Shown piece by piece: positions 18,105-27,031 of a stretch of 64,000 bases of DNA. Below the pieces are notes generated by a model, which saw nothing but the letters and a program-made list of their open reading frames with translations, had not been told where the DNA came from and searched no databases. The DNA comes from Candidatus Chlorobium masyuteum (GTDB lineage: Bacteria > Bacteroidota > Chlorobiia > Chlorobiales > Chlorobiaceae): NCBI RefSeq assembly GCF_011601315.1, contig NZ_JAAORA010000002.1:605963-669962 (forward strand). The letters are read 5' to 3'. How positions within the stretch are numbered: the stretch's first letter is position 1; the number at the start of each line of letters is the position of its first letter. The translations under genes and the position numbers were made by a program.

Positions 18105-18235
18105 GAAATCCCTGCTAACAGGGAAATTATTAGCTAATTTTACGTTTTTTAAAGCATGCGCGAAACCTGACAATCCCTGTCAATGCTGAGCTTCTTACAG
18201 TTACACAAAAAAATATCAGGGAATAACAGGGAAGT
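18105..18235. repeat. Cluster of TCCCTG/CAGGGA repeats at island edge
   Basis: TCCCTG-CTAA-CAGGGA (near 18108-18123) is a perfect short palindrome. CCCTG or CAGGGA words recur at about 18172, 18219 and 18228. The cluster marks the junction between the htpX locus and unfamiliar DNA to the right, and could be a recombination or protein-binding site. Confidence 0.4.
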
Positions 18236-18261
18236 ACCTTTGTTGTTCTTAACGCATCATT

Positions 18262-18390
18262 GTGAAAATAATTACATTTCAAGGTGATTCACGTCAGATG
18301 GAACTGTTGACCGATCAGATCATGCTTTATCAGCTCACTGTGACGCTCATTGGAACAGAACCTCTAACCTGGAGACGACATCTATATTAA
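18262..18390 (+). pseudogene. Truncated pRiA4b ORF-3-like fragment
   Basis: A short frame (GTG 18262 or ATG 18298/18322 to TAA 18388-18390) encodes MLYQLTVTLIGTEPLTWRRH. This matches the N-terminus of pRiA4b ORF-3-like (IS1096 passenger) proteins, which start near YQLxITLxGxxPPIWRR and usually exceed 150 residues. Here the frame stops directly after WRRHLY. It appears to be a relic of a mobile-element passenger gene cut at the island border. The next gene starts 13 bases later. Assignment is from recognition of a short motif. Confidence 0.5.
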
Positions 18391-18403
18391 GATTTAGTGA
18401 TCT

Positions 18404-20080
18404 ATGACTAGCTCGCTGAAATTTTCCGACCTACAGCCTGACTTGCTGAATCCCCAAGGCGATCAGTTTGATGTGCCCCTAACCTTTGCGGCCACGCTTA
18501 AAGCGCACGGGTCTTACGAAACCACTCGCTTTGTTTTACGGCTAAGTCCCATAAATCATGCATTTATGGATAAGATCGAAGCCAACGCTTACGGTAACGG
18601 CCCAGTTCCTTGGGAAGCTCTGCAGGCATACTCAACCTATATCCATGAAACCGTTCACTGGTGGCAGCATTGCGGATCGACATCAGGTCTGCTATTGAGC
18701 CTTAGCTATTTCTCACAGTGCCATTCCACGATGGCAGAGCTAAAGGAGGTTCTAGTAAAATTTGGTCCAATAAAATCACTTAAGCGATGGACAGATAATG
18801 TTCTCTTAGATGAAGGCTGGGTGGCGCAGGAAAAACTTGCTGCTGCGAATTTCGCCGTTAACAATGCTCTCGATGTTTTTTATTATACATCCTACGCTTT
18901 AAGACCAAGGGAGGCCATTCAATGGATGATAAAGCAGAACCATTTTGAAGATATTGGTTACACGTATAGCATCGTTTACGGTCAGTTGGTGGGAATGGTC
19001 TCAGCTTCCATTGATCCTGAATTTGAATTCCTGCCCAGCATGGAGCATTTGGATACTGAGACACTTAGGCTTCATGCAGAAGAGTATCCGGGATTCCACA
19101 AGGGATCGAACGTCATACTTCCGCCACTCGGTCTGCAGGCGATATATGAAGGACAAGCGCGTTTCATCCAACTGGATTTCCTAAATCGAGCAAGAAGTGA
19201 GCCGCTTTCCTGTGAAGAGTGGCGCATGGAGGGTTATCTGTCAGGCATATATGTGCAAGCGTTTGAGAGCTTCCTCAAACTTTCGGAAACGGACTGGCCG
19301 ACGAGTTTTTTTGATCCTATCATCCCACTGTTCCTTCTCGTATGCGATATTTCAATAAATCCGACGCGCGGCTTCCCCTTTAATGTCGATTATTTTGAAA
19401 ACCTGATCCATGACGTCGACGTGGGGATACGCTTCGCAGAGTTCTGTTTTACGATCAAAGCCAAGCCGCATCTCAAAACAGCAATAAAGGACCTGTCGCG
19501 AGATGAATATAATGAAGTTGCGGCGGAACTGACATCCCCTTGCGGATACGATCACCCTCTTACAGCACTAAGGGAAGTTTCAAAATGGGTGGAAGACTAT
19601 CCAAGTGTTCAGCAACTCATGGAAGAGTATAGGTCGTTTGAATTCATACCGAAAAATTTGAACGTCAGGGTTTTTCTCGCTCAATTCATTGCAATGTGTC
19701 TGGACAAACTTCAAACCCCCCATTTTTTCTGCTGGCCCGGTGCTTACATGGCGGACCATCCCAGCGATATGGACGTGCAATCGACTTGGCTTCGTCATCT
19801 GTCTCTCTTCAGTGATAAAGCTGACAAGGATGGCGTTTATCCCCGAAAATGGCCAAACCGATCAGAGAAGGCGGTACAGACGACATTTGATCAATTCTAT
19901 GGAATGATGCCGCTATATGAACTCACTGAGCAATGGATTTTACGTGATGGACCATTTAACTGTGACTTTAGTTGGATGTCTGACCACTATAATTCAGGCC
20001 ATTTCGCAAGCTGGGCAAACGAGATCTTTAATAAATTCTATGGCGTGAACCTATCTGATTTCACGATTCTAACCCCTTAG
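18404..20080 (+). CDS. Unknown island protein with HEXXH motif (possible metalloprotease)
   Basis: The 558-residue product is not from a family I recognise. It contains YIHETVHWWQH with a metallopeptidase-type HEXXH (His81, Glu82, His85) in a helical setting. A later YEGQAR (Glu249) could be a third zinc ligand, as in gluzincins; that is inference. There is no signal peptide or membrane segment. The body is rich in aromatic residues and predicted helices. Codon choice (frequent CTA, TTA, CGA, AAT) differs from neighbouring genes, suggesting transfer. A second unknown gene follows 15 bases after the stop, so the two form a unit. Confidence 0.65.
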   Translation: MTSSLKFSDLQPDLLNPQGDQFDVPLTFAATLKAHGSYETTRFVLRLSPINHAFMDKIEANAYGNGPVPWEALQAYSTYIHETVHWWQHCGSTSGLLLSLSYFSQCHSTMAELKEVLVKFGPIKSLKRWTDNVLLDEGWVAQEKLAAANFAVNNALDVFYYTSYALRPREAIQWMIKQNHFEDIGYTYSIVYGQLVGMVSASIDPEFEFLPSMEHLDTETLRLHAEEYPGFHKGSNVILPPLGLQAIYEGQARFIQLDFLNRARSEPLSCEEWRMEGYLSGIYVQAFESFLKLSETDWPTSFFDPIIPLFLLVCDISINPTRGFPFNVDYFENLIHDVDVGIRFAEFCFTIKAKPHLKTAIKDLSRDEYNEVAAELTSPCGYDHPLTALREVSKWVEDYPSVQQLMEEYRSFEFIPKNLNVRVFLAQFIAMCLDKLQTPHFFCWPGAYMADHPSDMDVQSTWLRHLSLFSDKADKDGVYPRKWPNRSEKAVQTTFDQFYGMMPLYELTEQWILRDGPFNCDFSWMSDHYNSGHFASWANEIFNKFYGVNLSDFTILTP

Positions 20081-20095
20081 AAATAGGCTCTGGCT

Positions 20096-21199
20096 ATGAC
20101 TGAGACCAAACCAATTCACACTCTGAATGCACGCGATAATGTCATGCTGGAGGTGATCCGCAATTATTTCAAACTTACTCCACACCACATGCACCGACAG
20201 ATTCAGGGCATGCGTGCAACGTTGGAAGATATACTTTCAAAGAAGGGTATCTCCTATTCGAATTTGAGGAGTGCGCTTGTTCCCGACAGGAAGCGCCGGG
20301 AAATAGCTCTTGTTTTCGACACAACAGCTATTGAATCAAGCTGGTATGGGTTGGATGTTTTCGAGCGGATTATTCCTCAACTAGACAAAAGAAGCAATCA
20401 CAGCATACTTGTTGGAGACTATCTTGATCGACCTGGCGAGATAGAAAAGCTGTTTTCTGCTTTTGAGGAATCGGTGCGGCTACGTCGGAACGTCGAGTTT
20501 CGGCACCCTTCCCAGTTTTACATTGTTTACCTAAACAACCTGACCGACGCGATGGTACGCCGATTTGATGAAGGGCTGGCAGGTTATGAGGCTTATGTCG
20601 GCTTTGCTGATACGACCTATGCCTCCGCTTTCAAGTTGTACTTGTCGACCATGCTGGTGAATCTTGGCATCAAACATGGCCACATTTTTATCCAAGGTCA
20701 TGAACCGGATCGTCCTGATGCCGACGATTTGAATATGTGTGGGTATCCGTTCGAGGAGACAGGCTTCACCTGTCGAAGCGTGTCCTCGGATCTGGAGGGA
20801 GTGCTGCTGAGCTTTAAAATCGAACGCCCGGTATTCTCTGGCTTTGAAGTCGATACCGAGTTAGCATTGAACGCAATAAGCCTCCTACCTCTTCCCTTAG
20901 ACGATTTTGTGGTAGAAGTGGAAGCGGCAAGACTTAATTACGTGAAGACCATTAAGAAGAACTCGGTTGAGCGGGCCGGGTTAGAGGCGATCACGTCTAA
21001 TGAACTAGGCGAACTTATTAAAGCCAAAATTTCAGGAAGCTACATCTACAACCTTGTTGTTCTTGAAGAATACGATATCGCAAAATTTAATATAATCATT
21101 GAATTGCCATCACGATCATCGGAAGAACCCACTCGCTTGCTCGCTGCTTTAGAATATAAGCCGGAACAAAAAATACTCAGGCTGCTTACGTTGTATTAA
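20096..21199 (+). CDS. Unknown island protein, partner of the HEXXH protein
   Basis: A 367-residue soluble protein with no signal peptide, membrane helix or motif I recognise. Visible features are IALVFDTTAIESSWYGLDVF near residue 72, a GHIFIQGHEPDRPDADD stretch near 195-211, and a mixed alpha/beta pattern toward the C-terminus (FNIIIELPSRSSEEPTRLL). It starts 15 bases after the HEXXH gene and shares its unusual codon use, so it is probably co-transcribed and acquired with it. Role could be substrate recognition or inhibition for the putative protease; this is only a guess from pairing. Confidence 0.6.
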   Translation: MTETKPIHTLNARDNVMLEVIRNYFKLTPHHMHRQIQGMRATLEDILSKKGISYSNLRSALVPDRKRREIALVFDTTAIESSWYGLDVFERIIPQLDKRSNHSILVGDYLDRPGEIEKLFSAFEESVRLRRNVEFRHPSQFYIVYLNNLTDAMVRRFDEGLAGYEAYVGFADTTYASAFKLYLSTMLVNLGIKHGHIFIQGHEPDRPDADDLNMCGYPFEETGFTCRSVSSDLEGVLLSFKIERPVFSGFEVDTELALNAISLLPLPLDDFVVEVEAARLNYVKTIKKNSVERAGLEAITSNELGELIKAKISGSYIYNLVVLEEYDIAKFNIIIELPSRSSEEPTRLLAALEYKPEQKILRLLTLY

Positions 21200-21666
<467 letters not shown>

Positions 21667-22125
21667 TGAACTGATGCTTTCGGTTTCGCCTGTGGCTGAC
21701 GGCAGTGAATTTAAAAAAATCCGCACCTTTTTCCGCACAGTTTTACATGCTATTTGTCTGTAATTGGACTTGAGCTTCGGTAAAACAGATGATCATGCAT
21801 CGATCGATTTTGGTTTAGGCAGGTAGACTGGTGATTGAAATAGCACAGTATCTGGATTGTTCCTCCGCCACGGTGGTCAAGAGAAGACGGATTGAAAGGA
21901 AGTATGGTCTGGTGGATTGAGTAGACGAACCTTATGAAATGATAAGCATACGGGTAATACTGCTCTGGTGCTCTCCTGATGTAACACTTTGCATCCAAAA
22001 AACTCTTTTATATTACATCAAGGCTTCCGTCTTTACTTCCATGTCACAAGTATTTTTCTTAAACTTCGATGTGATAATGGTGAATTATTCAATTTTTCAG
22101 CAGTCAGCACAATCCATCTATCAAG
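21667..22125. other. Intergenic region with gene debris
   Basis: Between tRNA-Ser and the TonB-C gene. The only coding-like signal is the short helix-turn-helix fragment at 21831-21920, listed separately. The remainder is AT-rich with no clear gene. Confidence 0.4.
21831..21920 (+). pseudogene. Fragment of a helix-turn-helix protein
   Basis: A 29-codon frame (GTG 21831 to TGA 21918-21920) encodes VIEIAQYLDCSSATVVKRRR, then a few basic residues. The IAxxLxCSxATVxKR pattern is that of a DNA-recognition helix-turn-helix in resolvases, transposases or repressors. A stop codon lies just upstream in frame. Likely a leftover C-terminal piece of a mobile-element or regulatory gene. Confidence 0.35.
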
Positions 22126-22668
22126 ATGCCCACATACTCCTTCATTCTCCATAGACAGGTATTCTCCCTCGTTTGCAATGCACAAAAAATACTGATGCCG
22201 GTCTTATGTTCTGTGTTGCTTTTTGCAACAGTAAATGCAGAACAGTATAACTTACACTATTACCATGCTCATGGGTGTTCATTAGATTGCAATCCAAGTT
22301 TTATCGGAACTGAATCTGTGGAACGACAGGGTTTAGGTTCAAAAGGATCTAGTTCATCCACCGATGATGAAGTTCCTATATTTGTTCCATGTGACAAAAT
22401 GCCTGGTTTTCTTGATCAGAAAAAACCCGTCTATCCCGAGATTGCAAGAATTGAAGGAATTACTGGCAAGTTGTTTGTAAATGTTCTGATTGGAAAAGAT
22501 GGTCGACCAGAAAAGGTAAAAGTTATGAAGCGTATTCCGGCTGACTGTTATGTATTTGATGAGGTTGCTATCAAGTCCGTAATGGAATCTGCATACTCTC
22601 CAGCTATTCTGAATGGCCGTCCCATAAAGGTATGGTTGACTGTTCCGATAAAATTTCAATTTGATTAG
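22126..22668 (+). CDS. TonB C-terminal domain protein
   Basis: The 180-residue protein has an N-terminal hydrophobic export signal (MPVLCSVLLFATVNA, from residue 24) and a C-terminal TonB-like domain (about 98-180). The domain has KKPVYPEIARIEGITGKLFV, IGKDGRPEKVKVMK and a final WLTVPIKFQF. Such domains link inner-membrane energy to outer-membrane receptors, or act as stand-alone periplasmic modules. There is no proline-rich spacer, so it is not a classic full TonB. ATG 22195 is a plausible shorter start placing the signal peptide at the terminus. Confidence 0.7.
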   Translation: MPTYSFILHRQVFSLVCNAQKILMPVLCSVLLFATVNAEQYNLHYYHAHGCSLDCNPSFIGTESVERQGLGSKGSSSSTDDEVPIFVPCDKMPGFLDQKKPVYPEIARIEGITGKLFVNVLIGKDGRPEKVKVMKRIPADCYVFDEVAIKSVMESAYSPAILNGRPIKVWLTVPIKFQFD

Positions 22669-22702
22669 AGGGGGACGTGCCCAAGTTGACTTTTAACCGG
22701 CT

Positions 22703-22993
22703 CTAAGCCCGGTTTTCCTTGCTGTGCCAGACGCGAATAATAACAGCCGTATCGTTCCTATCCCGCATGTAGCGAAGAACAAAAGCGCCCGTTCCAAAAG
22801 ATACCACCAATTCGCGCCTTCCCGTGTCATCGTTCATCGGGTGACCAATGTCCGGTATTGATTTGAGCAAACCCGCTCCGTCAAGAATTGCTTGTGCTGC
22901 CCGAGCTGCCGCACCGGGATTTTTTTCGTGCAGGAACGCATGAAGCCGCTCAACATCGGCTAATGCCTCCGGAAGCCACTTTATTTGGGGCAA
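22703..22993 (-). CDS. ParE/RelE-family toxin
   Basis: A 96-residue type II toxin. It starts MPQIKWLPEALADVERLHAF, continues NPGAAARAAQAI and ISxxx-like IPDIGHPM, and ends in VIIRVWHSKENRA, the ParE layout. ParE-like proteins poison gyrase or, in RelE, cleave mRNA. The start overlaps the antitoxin stop by 13 bases, the usual order antitoxin then toxin. Confidence 0.85.
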   Translation of the reverse strand: MPQIKWLPEALADVERLHAFLHEKNPGAAARAAQAILDGAGLLKSIPDIGHPMNDDTGRRELVVSFGTGAFVLRYMRDRNDTAVIIRVWHSKENRA

Positions 22994-23250
22994 GAGGTCA
23001 CCTTTCCTTTCGCCAGATTTTCAATCCATGCAGCAGCTTTCTCATGGGGGATAGTTTCACCGGATAATTGATACCGTTCCCATCGTTCCAAATCCTCGCG
23101 TTTTTCCCGCTCGTAATTTTCTTCGCTGTCCAGGAATGTTTCGATTGCCTTCCTCATGAGCCAGTGCGGTGATCTGTCGCGTACACGAGCCAAAGCTGCA
23201 AGGCGTTGCTGGGTTGTGTCGTCTAACTTGACGCTTTTAGTCTGAGTCAT
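22981..23250 (-). CDS. Ribbon-helix-helix antitoxin
   Basis: An 89-residue CopG/RHH-like antitoxin. It has TKSVKLDDTTQQRLAALARV (DNA-binding ribbon and helix) followed by SPHWLMRKAIETFLDSEENY, and an acidic/amphipathic C-terminus that would wrap the toxin. I chose the ATG at 23250 because GGAGAAG sits 3-4 bases upstream; an open extension to 23304 lacks a ribosome site. Probably represses its own promoter. Confidence 0.82.
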   Translation of the reverse strand: MTQTKSVKLDDTTQQRLAALARVRDRSPHWLMRKAIETFLDSEENYEREKREDLERWERYQLSGETIPHEKAAAWIENLAKGKVTSCPK

Positions 23251-23503
23251 GATCTTCTCTCCTTTTGTTATAAGGTAATACTTTTTGTGACTTTTGACAA
23301 CCACTCCTTAGTAGGCAGGTTGTGATCGGAAAAGAAGAGAGCCTGCATTACGCAATCCGCAATCCTGCGCGGGTAGAGAGAGCATTCATTCACCAGTGCA
23401 CACCTCCGGGAAATATGGAATCAGCAGGCGTATATTATGGAATGGATCAGGTTTCCGGAGTGGCGGATTTCCAATTAAATTAATCAGATAATCAAGCGGT
23501 ACA

Positions 23504-24202
23504 ATGCGAAAACTGGTTGCGATCTGTTTTACTCTTCTCTCTCTGCTCTCTGCAGAAACGGCTCATGCCGGGCATGCTGAAGCGGAGGGTGTTGCGCCCC
23601 AAAAAGCACTGAATTTGCTGCTTGACGGCAACCGGCAGTTTGCCAAAAAAGGAGAGGTCAGCAACCTCACTCGTCACGCTTCAGTCAGTTATCGCAAGTC
23701 GCTCGCCACCGCTCAGCACCCTTTTGCCGTTATCATTGCCTGTTCGGATTCACGCCTCTCTCCCGAGATCCTTTTTGACAAGGGGCTTGGAGAGCTGTTT
23801 GTGGTTCGGGTTGCCGGAAATATTGTCGGAGCCCATGAGCTTGGCTCGGTTGAGTATGCGGTCGAGCATCTGGGTGCAAGGCTGGTGATGGTGCTTGGTC
23901 ATGAGCGATGCGGTGCGGTTACGGCAGCCTATGAGGCCCGGCTCTCCGGCGGCACAGTTGAAGGCAACATCGGCTCACTCATTACATCCATCGACCCGGC
24001 CATTACGGCGGTGATGGCTGAAGGAGCGAAAGCAACCAAAGCCGAACTGCTTGAGCGCTGCATGCATAAAAACGTGGAGATCGTCGCCGGTCAGTTATCC
24101 ACCAAATCGCCGATTATTGCCGAAGCGCTTCAAAAGGGTGAGATCAGGATCGTCAAGGCTTACTATGACCTTGATGACGGGATTGTTACGGTGATAAAGT
24201 AG
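23504..24202 (+). CDS. Beta-class carbonic anhydrase with signal peptide
   Basis: Interconverts CO2 and bicarbonate. Zinc ligands and catalytic dyad are intact: Cys80, Asp82 and Arg84 (ACSDSR), His133 and Cys136 (GHERCGAV). The N-terminus MRKLVAICFTLLSLLSAETAHA is a clear signal peptide, so the enzyme should work in the periplasm. That suits inorganic-carbon supply or pH control in an autotroph. 232 residues is normal plus the leader. It stands alone. Confidence 0.9.
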   Translation: MRKLVAICFTLLSLLSAETAHAGHAEAEGVAPQKALNLLLDGNRQFAKKGEVSNLTRHASVSYRKSLATAQHPFAVIIACSDSRLSPEILFDKGLGELFVVRVAGNIVGAHELGSVEYAVEHLGARLVMVLGHERCGAVTAAYEARLSGGTVEGNIGSLITSIDPAITAVMAEGAKATKAELLERCMHKNVEIVAGQLSTKSPIIAEALQKGEIRIVKAYYDLDDGIVTVIK

Positions 24203-24230
24203 TTTTAGCGCGGTGCCCTCAGTAATTTGG

Positions 24231-24851
24231 TCAATGATTTCCTTTGTCAGGCCATCCCCCGAACGCAAATGTTAAGGCGAGCAGTAAACAGAGTCCCGCA
24301 CTCCAAGATTCCGAAAAAAACGATAAAATGAATACCAGTAAATAGAGCGGAGGAGCATACCGGTATTGATTGGTGAGCTGAACAGCTTCATCTGTTTTCT
24401 GCTCGGATGCTGAAGGTGAAAGCAGATGGAGTGAAGCGTGCCTCCATAGAGCAAACAGGGAGATTGACGTAGCCAGAAATGTTCCTGAATAGAGGGTTGA
24501 TGCCACCCTTGCATCGGGGTGGATCAGGTACTCTGAGAGCAAAGCCGTCGGAAATGGTATAAACGAGACACAAAACAACAGGAGGCCATTCCAGTAAAAC
24601 AGGGCATGACCATCCCTGTTGATCAACTTGAAGATCCAGTGATGGTGTATCCAGATAACCAGTATGGTGATAAAGCTGGTCGAGAAGGCTAAATAACTTG
24701 GCCAAAGTGCGACAATAGATTGCGCCAGCCCTTTGAGTGCGACTACCTCATGGCGGGGAACCTTGATTTGCAGGACAAGCAGGGTCATGGCGATGGCAAA
24801 TACGCCATCACTGAATGCTTCAAGACGGACGGTTTCATTATCACGGTGCAT
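24231..24851 (-). CDS. TMEM175-family (DUF1211) potassium channel-like protein
   Basis: A 206-residue protein of mostly membrane helices. The N-terminal motif RLEAFSDGVFAIAMTLLV is the selectivity-filter signature of bacterial TMEM175 channels (RxxxFSDG). About six hydrophobic helices follow, with WIHHHWIFKLI in the second-third helix region. Bacterial TMEM175 proteins form K+-permeable tetramers. Convergent to the carbonic anhydrase gene, 28 bases apart. Confidence 0.85.
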   Translation of the reverse strand: MHRDNETVRLEAFSDGVFAIAMTLLVLQIKVPRHEVVALKGLAQSIVALWPSYLAFSTSFITILVIWIHHHWIFKLINRDGHALFYWNGLLLFCVSFIPFPTALLSEYLIHPDARVASTLYSGTFLATSISLFALWRHASLHLLSPSASEQKTDEAVQLTNQYRYAPPLYLLVFILSFFSESWSAGLCLLLALTFAFGGWPDKGNH

Positions 24852-25041
24852 AGGATGTTCTTTAAGGGCGATGGAAAGTTAGATGCCAGCTCCCCGTAAG
24901 AAGATGCAACATGATTGAATTTGAAAGTTTGCGCGGCAAATGACATCAGGTCGGCAAAATTTCTGTTAAGGCATCCGTTTCCCTCTGAGAGCTCCCATGG
25001 GGTCGCTGCAGGAAACCGATTTTAAACCATTGACTAACGTA

Positions 25042-25263
25042 TTAACTTTTTCTGCTGCCGTAAGCCAGCAGTACTCCTCCGGCAACAATTGCCCCCACTC
25101 CGGCCCAAACCGGAATATTGACCGTCTTTTTTTCCTTTATGGTGAGTTCGACCGGTCCCAACTTTACCTCTTCGCTCTCTTTTGTGTAATTGAAACTGCC
25201 AAAAACCAGCCCCAGTATCCCGGATGCCATCAGGACGATCGCAACTATCTTTATCGTGTTCAT
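25042..25263 (-). CDS. Small two-helix membrane protein (DUF3185-like)
   Basis: A 73-residue protein with two membrane helices (about 4-23 and 50-68) flanking a short polar part (YTKESEEVKLGPVELTIKEK). The arrangement matches a widespread small family of unknown function that I associate with DUF3185. No operon partner. Confidence 0.6.
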   Translation of the reverse strand: MNTIKIVAIVLMASGILGLVFGSFNYTKESEEVKLGPVELTIKEKKTVNIPVWAGVGAIVAGGVLLAYGSRKS

Positions 25264-25755
25264 TTCTGCTATCGGTTAAATTATCTCCTTCACCACTACA
25301 AATACGCTCAACACCCGTGGAAATTTTTCTGCTCCCTGTTTCGCTGATTCCGGTCACTGTCATGCACCCCCTCATCAATTCGCTACCGGAGGCAAAATCT
25401 GCCCTCGGATCAGTGGAAAACTCCGGACCCGCTGATCAATACATGCCTGTTCTTTGACTTCGGTGGCAGGCTATGATGGGACTTTTCGTAACGGTTAACT
25501 CTTTTTTCTGATTAATACTTTAAAAAACGAAGTACAAGGGCTATAAGTTCAGGATCAGGGTGATGATCGTCAAGCATCGACTGGATATTTCCGGCTGTTA
25601 CAGCCTGAACTCAACATAGATGCGACAAGACGAAATGAATGAATATATCCGGACTTTTTTGGATTGATCATTTGTTGTACGATCAACGGTATTTACAATA
25701 CAAGAGCCTGAAATATCCGGGCACTGTTCTCAAAAGCAGTCAATCATTTCCATCC
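25264..25755. other. Intergenic region before the SRAP gene
   Basis: No credible gene beyond spurious frames. The SRAP frame is open upstream to 25639, but that part is not protein-like and the conserved start is at 25756. Confidence 0.4.
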
Positions 25756-26442
25756 ATGTGCGGACGATTCGGTTTTTTTGAGCTGAAGTTCTTCATTGAG
25801 CAGCTTCGCCAGCTTGAGCTTCCTTTTGAGGAGGATGAGGGGTTTGCGTTTCATCCGGGCTACAACATTGCTCCCGAATCCAATATTGTCACCCTTCTTG
25901 CGGAGAGCGGCCGCTACACCCTTGCCGAAGCGCACTGGGGGTTGATTCCGCACTGGGCTCGTGCAATGCCGAAAATACGCCCGATCAATGCCCGGGCCGA
26001 GAGCCTTTCGTTTAAGCCTTACTTCCGTCACATACTCAACCGCCACCACTGTCTCATTCCTGCAAGCGGTTTCTACGAGTGGCAGCGGAGCGGAGGAGCA
26101 AAAAAACAGCCATACTACATTCACCGCGTGGATGGCAGGCCGATGGCTTTTGCCGGGCTTTGGGAGAGCTGGCAGCCGGTTGATGCCGCTGCACCGCCGG
26201 TTCGAAGCTGCACCATCATTACCACCAGAGCCAATCATCAAATGGCACCCGTTCATGACCGGATGCCGGTGATTCTTGAACCGGAAAATTGGCGGAAGTG
26301 GCTTCAGGCCGGAAAGCCGGGTGCTGAAATACTGTTGGAGCCATCCGCTGAGGGTACTCTCGATATCTACCCGGTTTCCACAAGGGTAAACAACCCGCAA
26401 TACATTCGTCGCGACTGTATTGAGCATGAGCACCCCACTTGA
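25756..26442 (+). CDS. SRAP/HMCES-type abasic-site protein (YedK-like)
   Basis: Forms a covalent crosslink with abasic sites in single-stranded DNA, protecting them at forks. Cys2 (MCGRF) must be exposed by methionine removal, which fixes the start at ATG 25756 (228 residues). Other conserved residues are Asn37 in GYNIAP, Asn78/Arg80 in PINARAE, Glu108 in SGFYEW and His167 in APVHDRMP. A ribosome site is not evident. The gene stands alone; a LexA box could not be identified by eye. Confidence 0.9.
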   Translation: MCGRFGFFELKFFIEQLRQLELPFEEDEGFAFHPGYNIAPESNIVTLLAESGRYTLAEAHWGLIPHWARAMPKIRPINARAESLSFKPYFRHILNRHHCLIPASGFYEWQRSGGAKKQPYYIHRVDGRPMAFAGLWESWQPVDAAAPPVRSCTIITTRANHQMAPVHDRMPVILEPENWRKWLQAGKPGAEILLEPSAEGTLDIYPVSTRVNNPQYIRRDCIEHEHPT

Positions 26443-26518
26443 TTTGTTACGCGATTTGATTACTTCGCTGATCTTCCTTTCTCTTGTATATGCAATGTAT
26501 ACAGGTGCCGGTTTTTGT
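26441..26518. repeat. Degenerate third copy of the 138-bp element
   Basis: GATTTGTTACGCGATTTGATTACTTCG closely resembles the left part of the elements at 46077 and 50792. It is followed by TGTATACAGGTGCCGGTTTTTGT, resembling their middle. The right end with AATTTATAG is absent. It begins at the stop of the SRAP gene. Confidence 0.5.
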
Positions 26519-26635
26519 TTAAAAAGAGTATATATTTCGTAAAAAATCGGAAAAAAGAGATAGTTACCTTCCCTCCTGTTGCTATATTGCTTTAAGAATT
26601 AAATCTTGCAATAACCGGCAAACCCGAATAATACG

Positions 26636-27031
26636 GTGCAATCCACTCTTAATCGAGAGCTTATCGATGCAACTTGTTACGATAATCTGCCAAGGGTCAG
26701 AGAGTTGCTCGCCCAGGGGGCCGATGTCAATGCGAAGTGCAAAATTGTGGATTTGACGCCGTTACACTGTGCAGTGGATAATGGACATGCTGAAATAGCG
26801 AAACTGCTGCTCTGTGAAGGTGCAGATGTTGATGTTACAACCAAAACCGGCAGGACCCCGCTGCACATTGCAGCGTTGAGAGGGTATCCGGAGGTGGTGG
26901 AGCTGCTGCTGGGTCATGCAGCAAAGATCAACCCGGTAGATCAAAACAGAGAGACGCCGTTGAAGCTTGCTGAGGCAAACCATCATACAGACGTTGCTGA
27001 ACTGTTACGCAAGCTTGGCGGTCGCAAATAA
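26636..27031 (+). CDS. Ankyrin-repeat protein
   Basis: A 131-residue protein made almost wholly of four ankyrin repeats (about 5-35, 38-71, 72-104, 105-128). Hallmarks are LLAQGADVNAKC, TPLHCAVDNGHAEIAKLLL, GRTPLHIAALRGYPEVVELLL and TPLKLAEANHHTDVAELL. Such proteins mediate protein binding; the partner is unknown. There is no signal peptide, so it is cytoplasmic. The frame starts at a GTG (26636); no ATG is available. Confidence 0.85.
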   Translation: MQSTLNRELIDATCYDNLPRVRELLAQGADVNAKCKIVDLTPLHCAVDNGHAEIAKLLLCEGADVDVTTKTGRTPLHIAALRGYPEVVELLLGHAAKINPVDQNRETPLKLAEANHHTDVAELLRKLGGRK

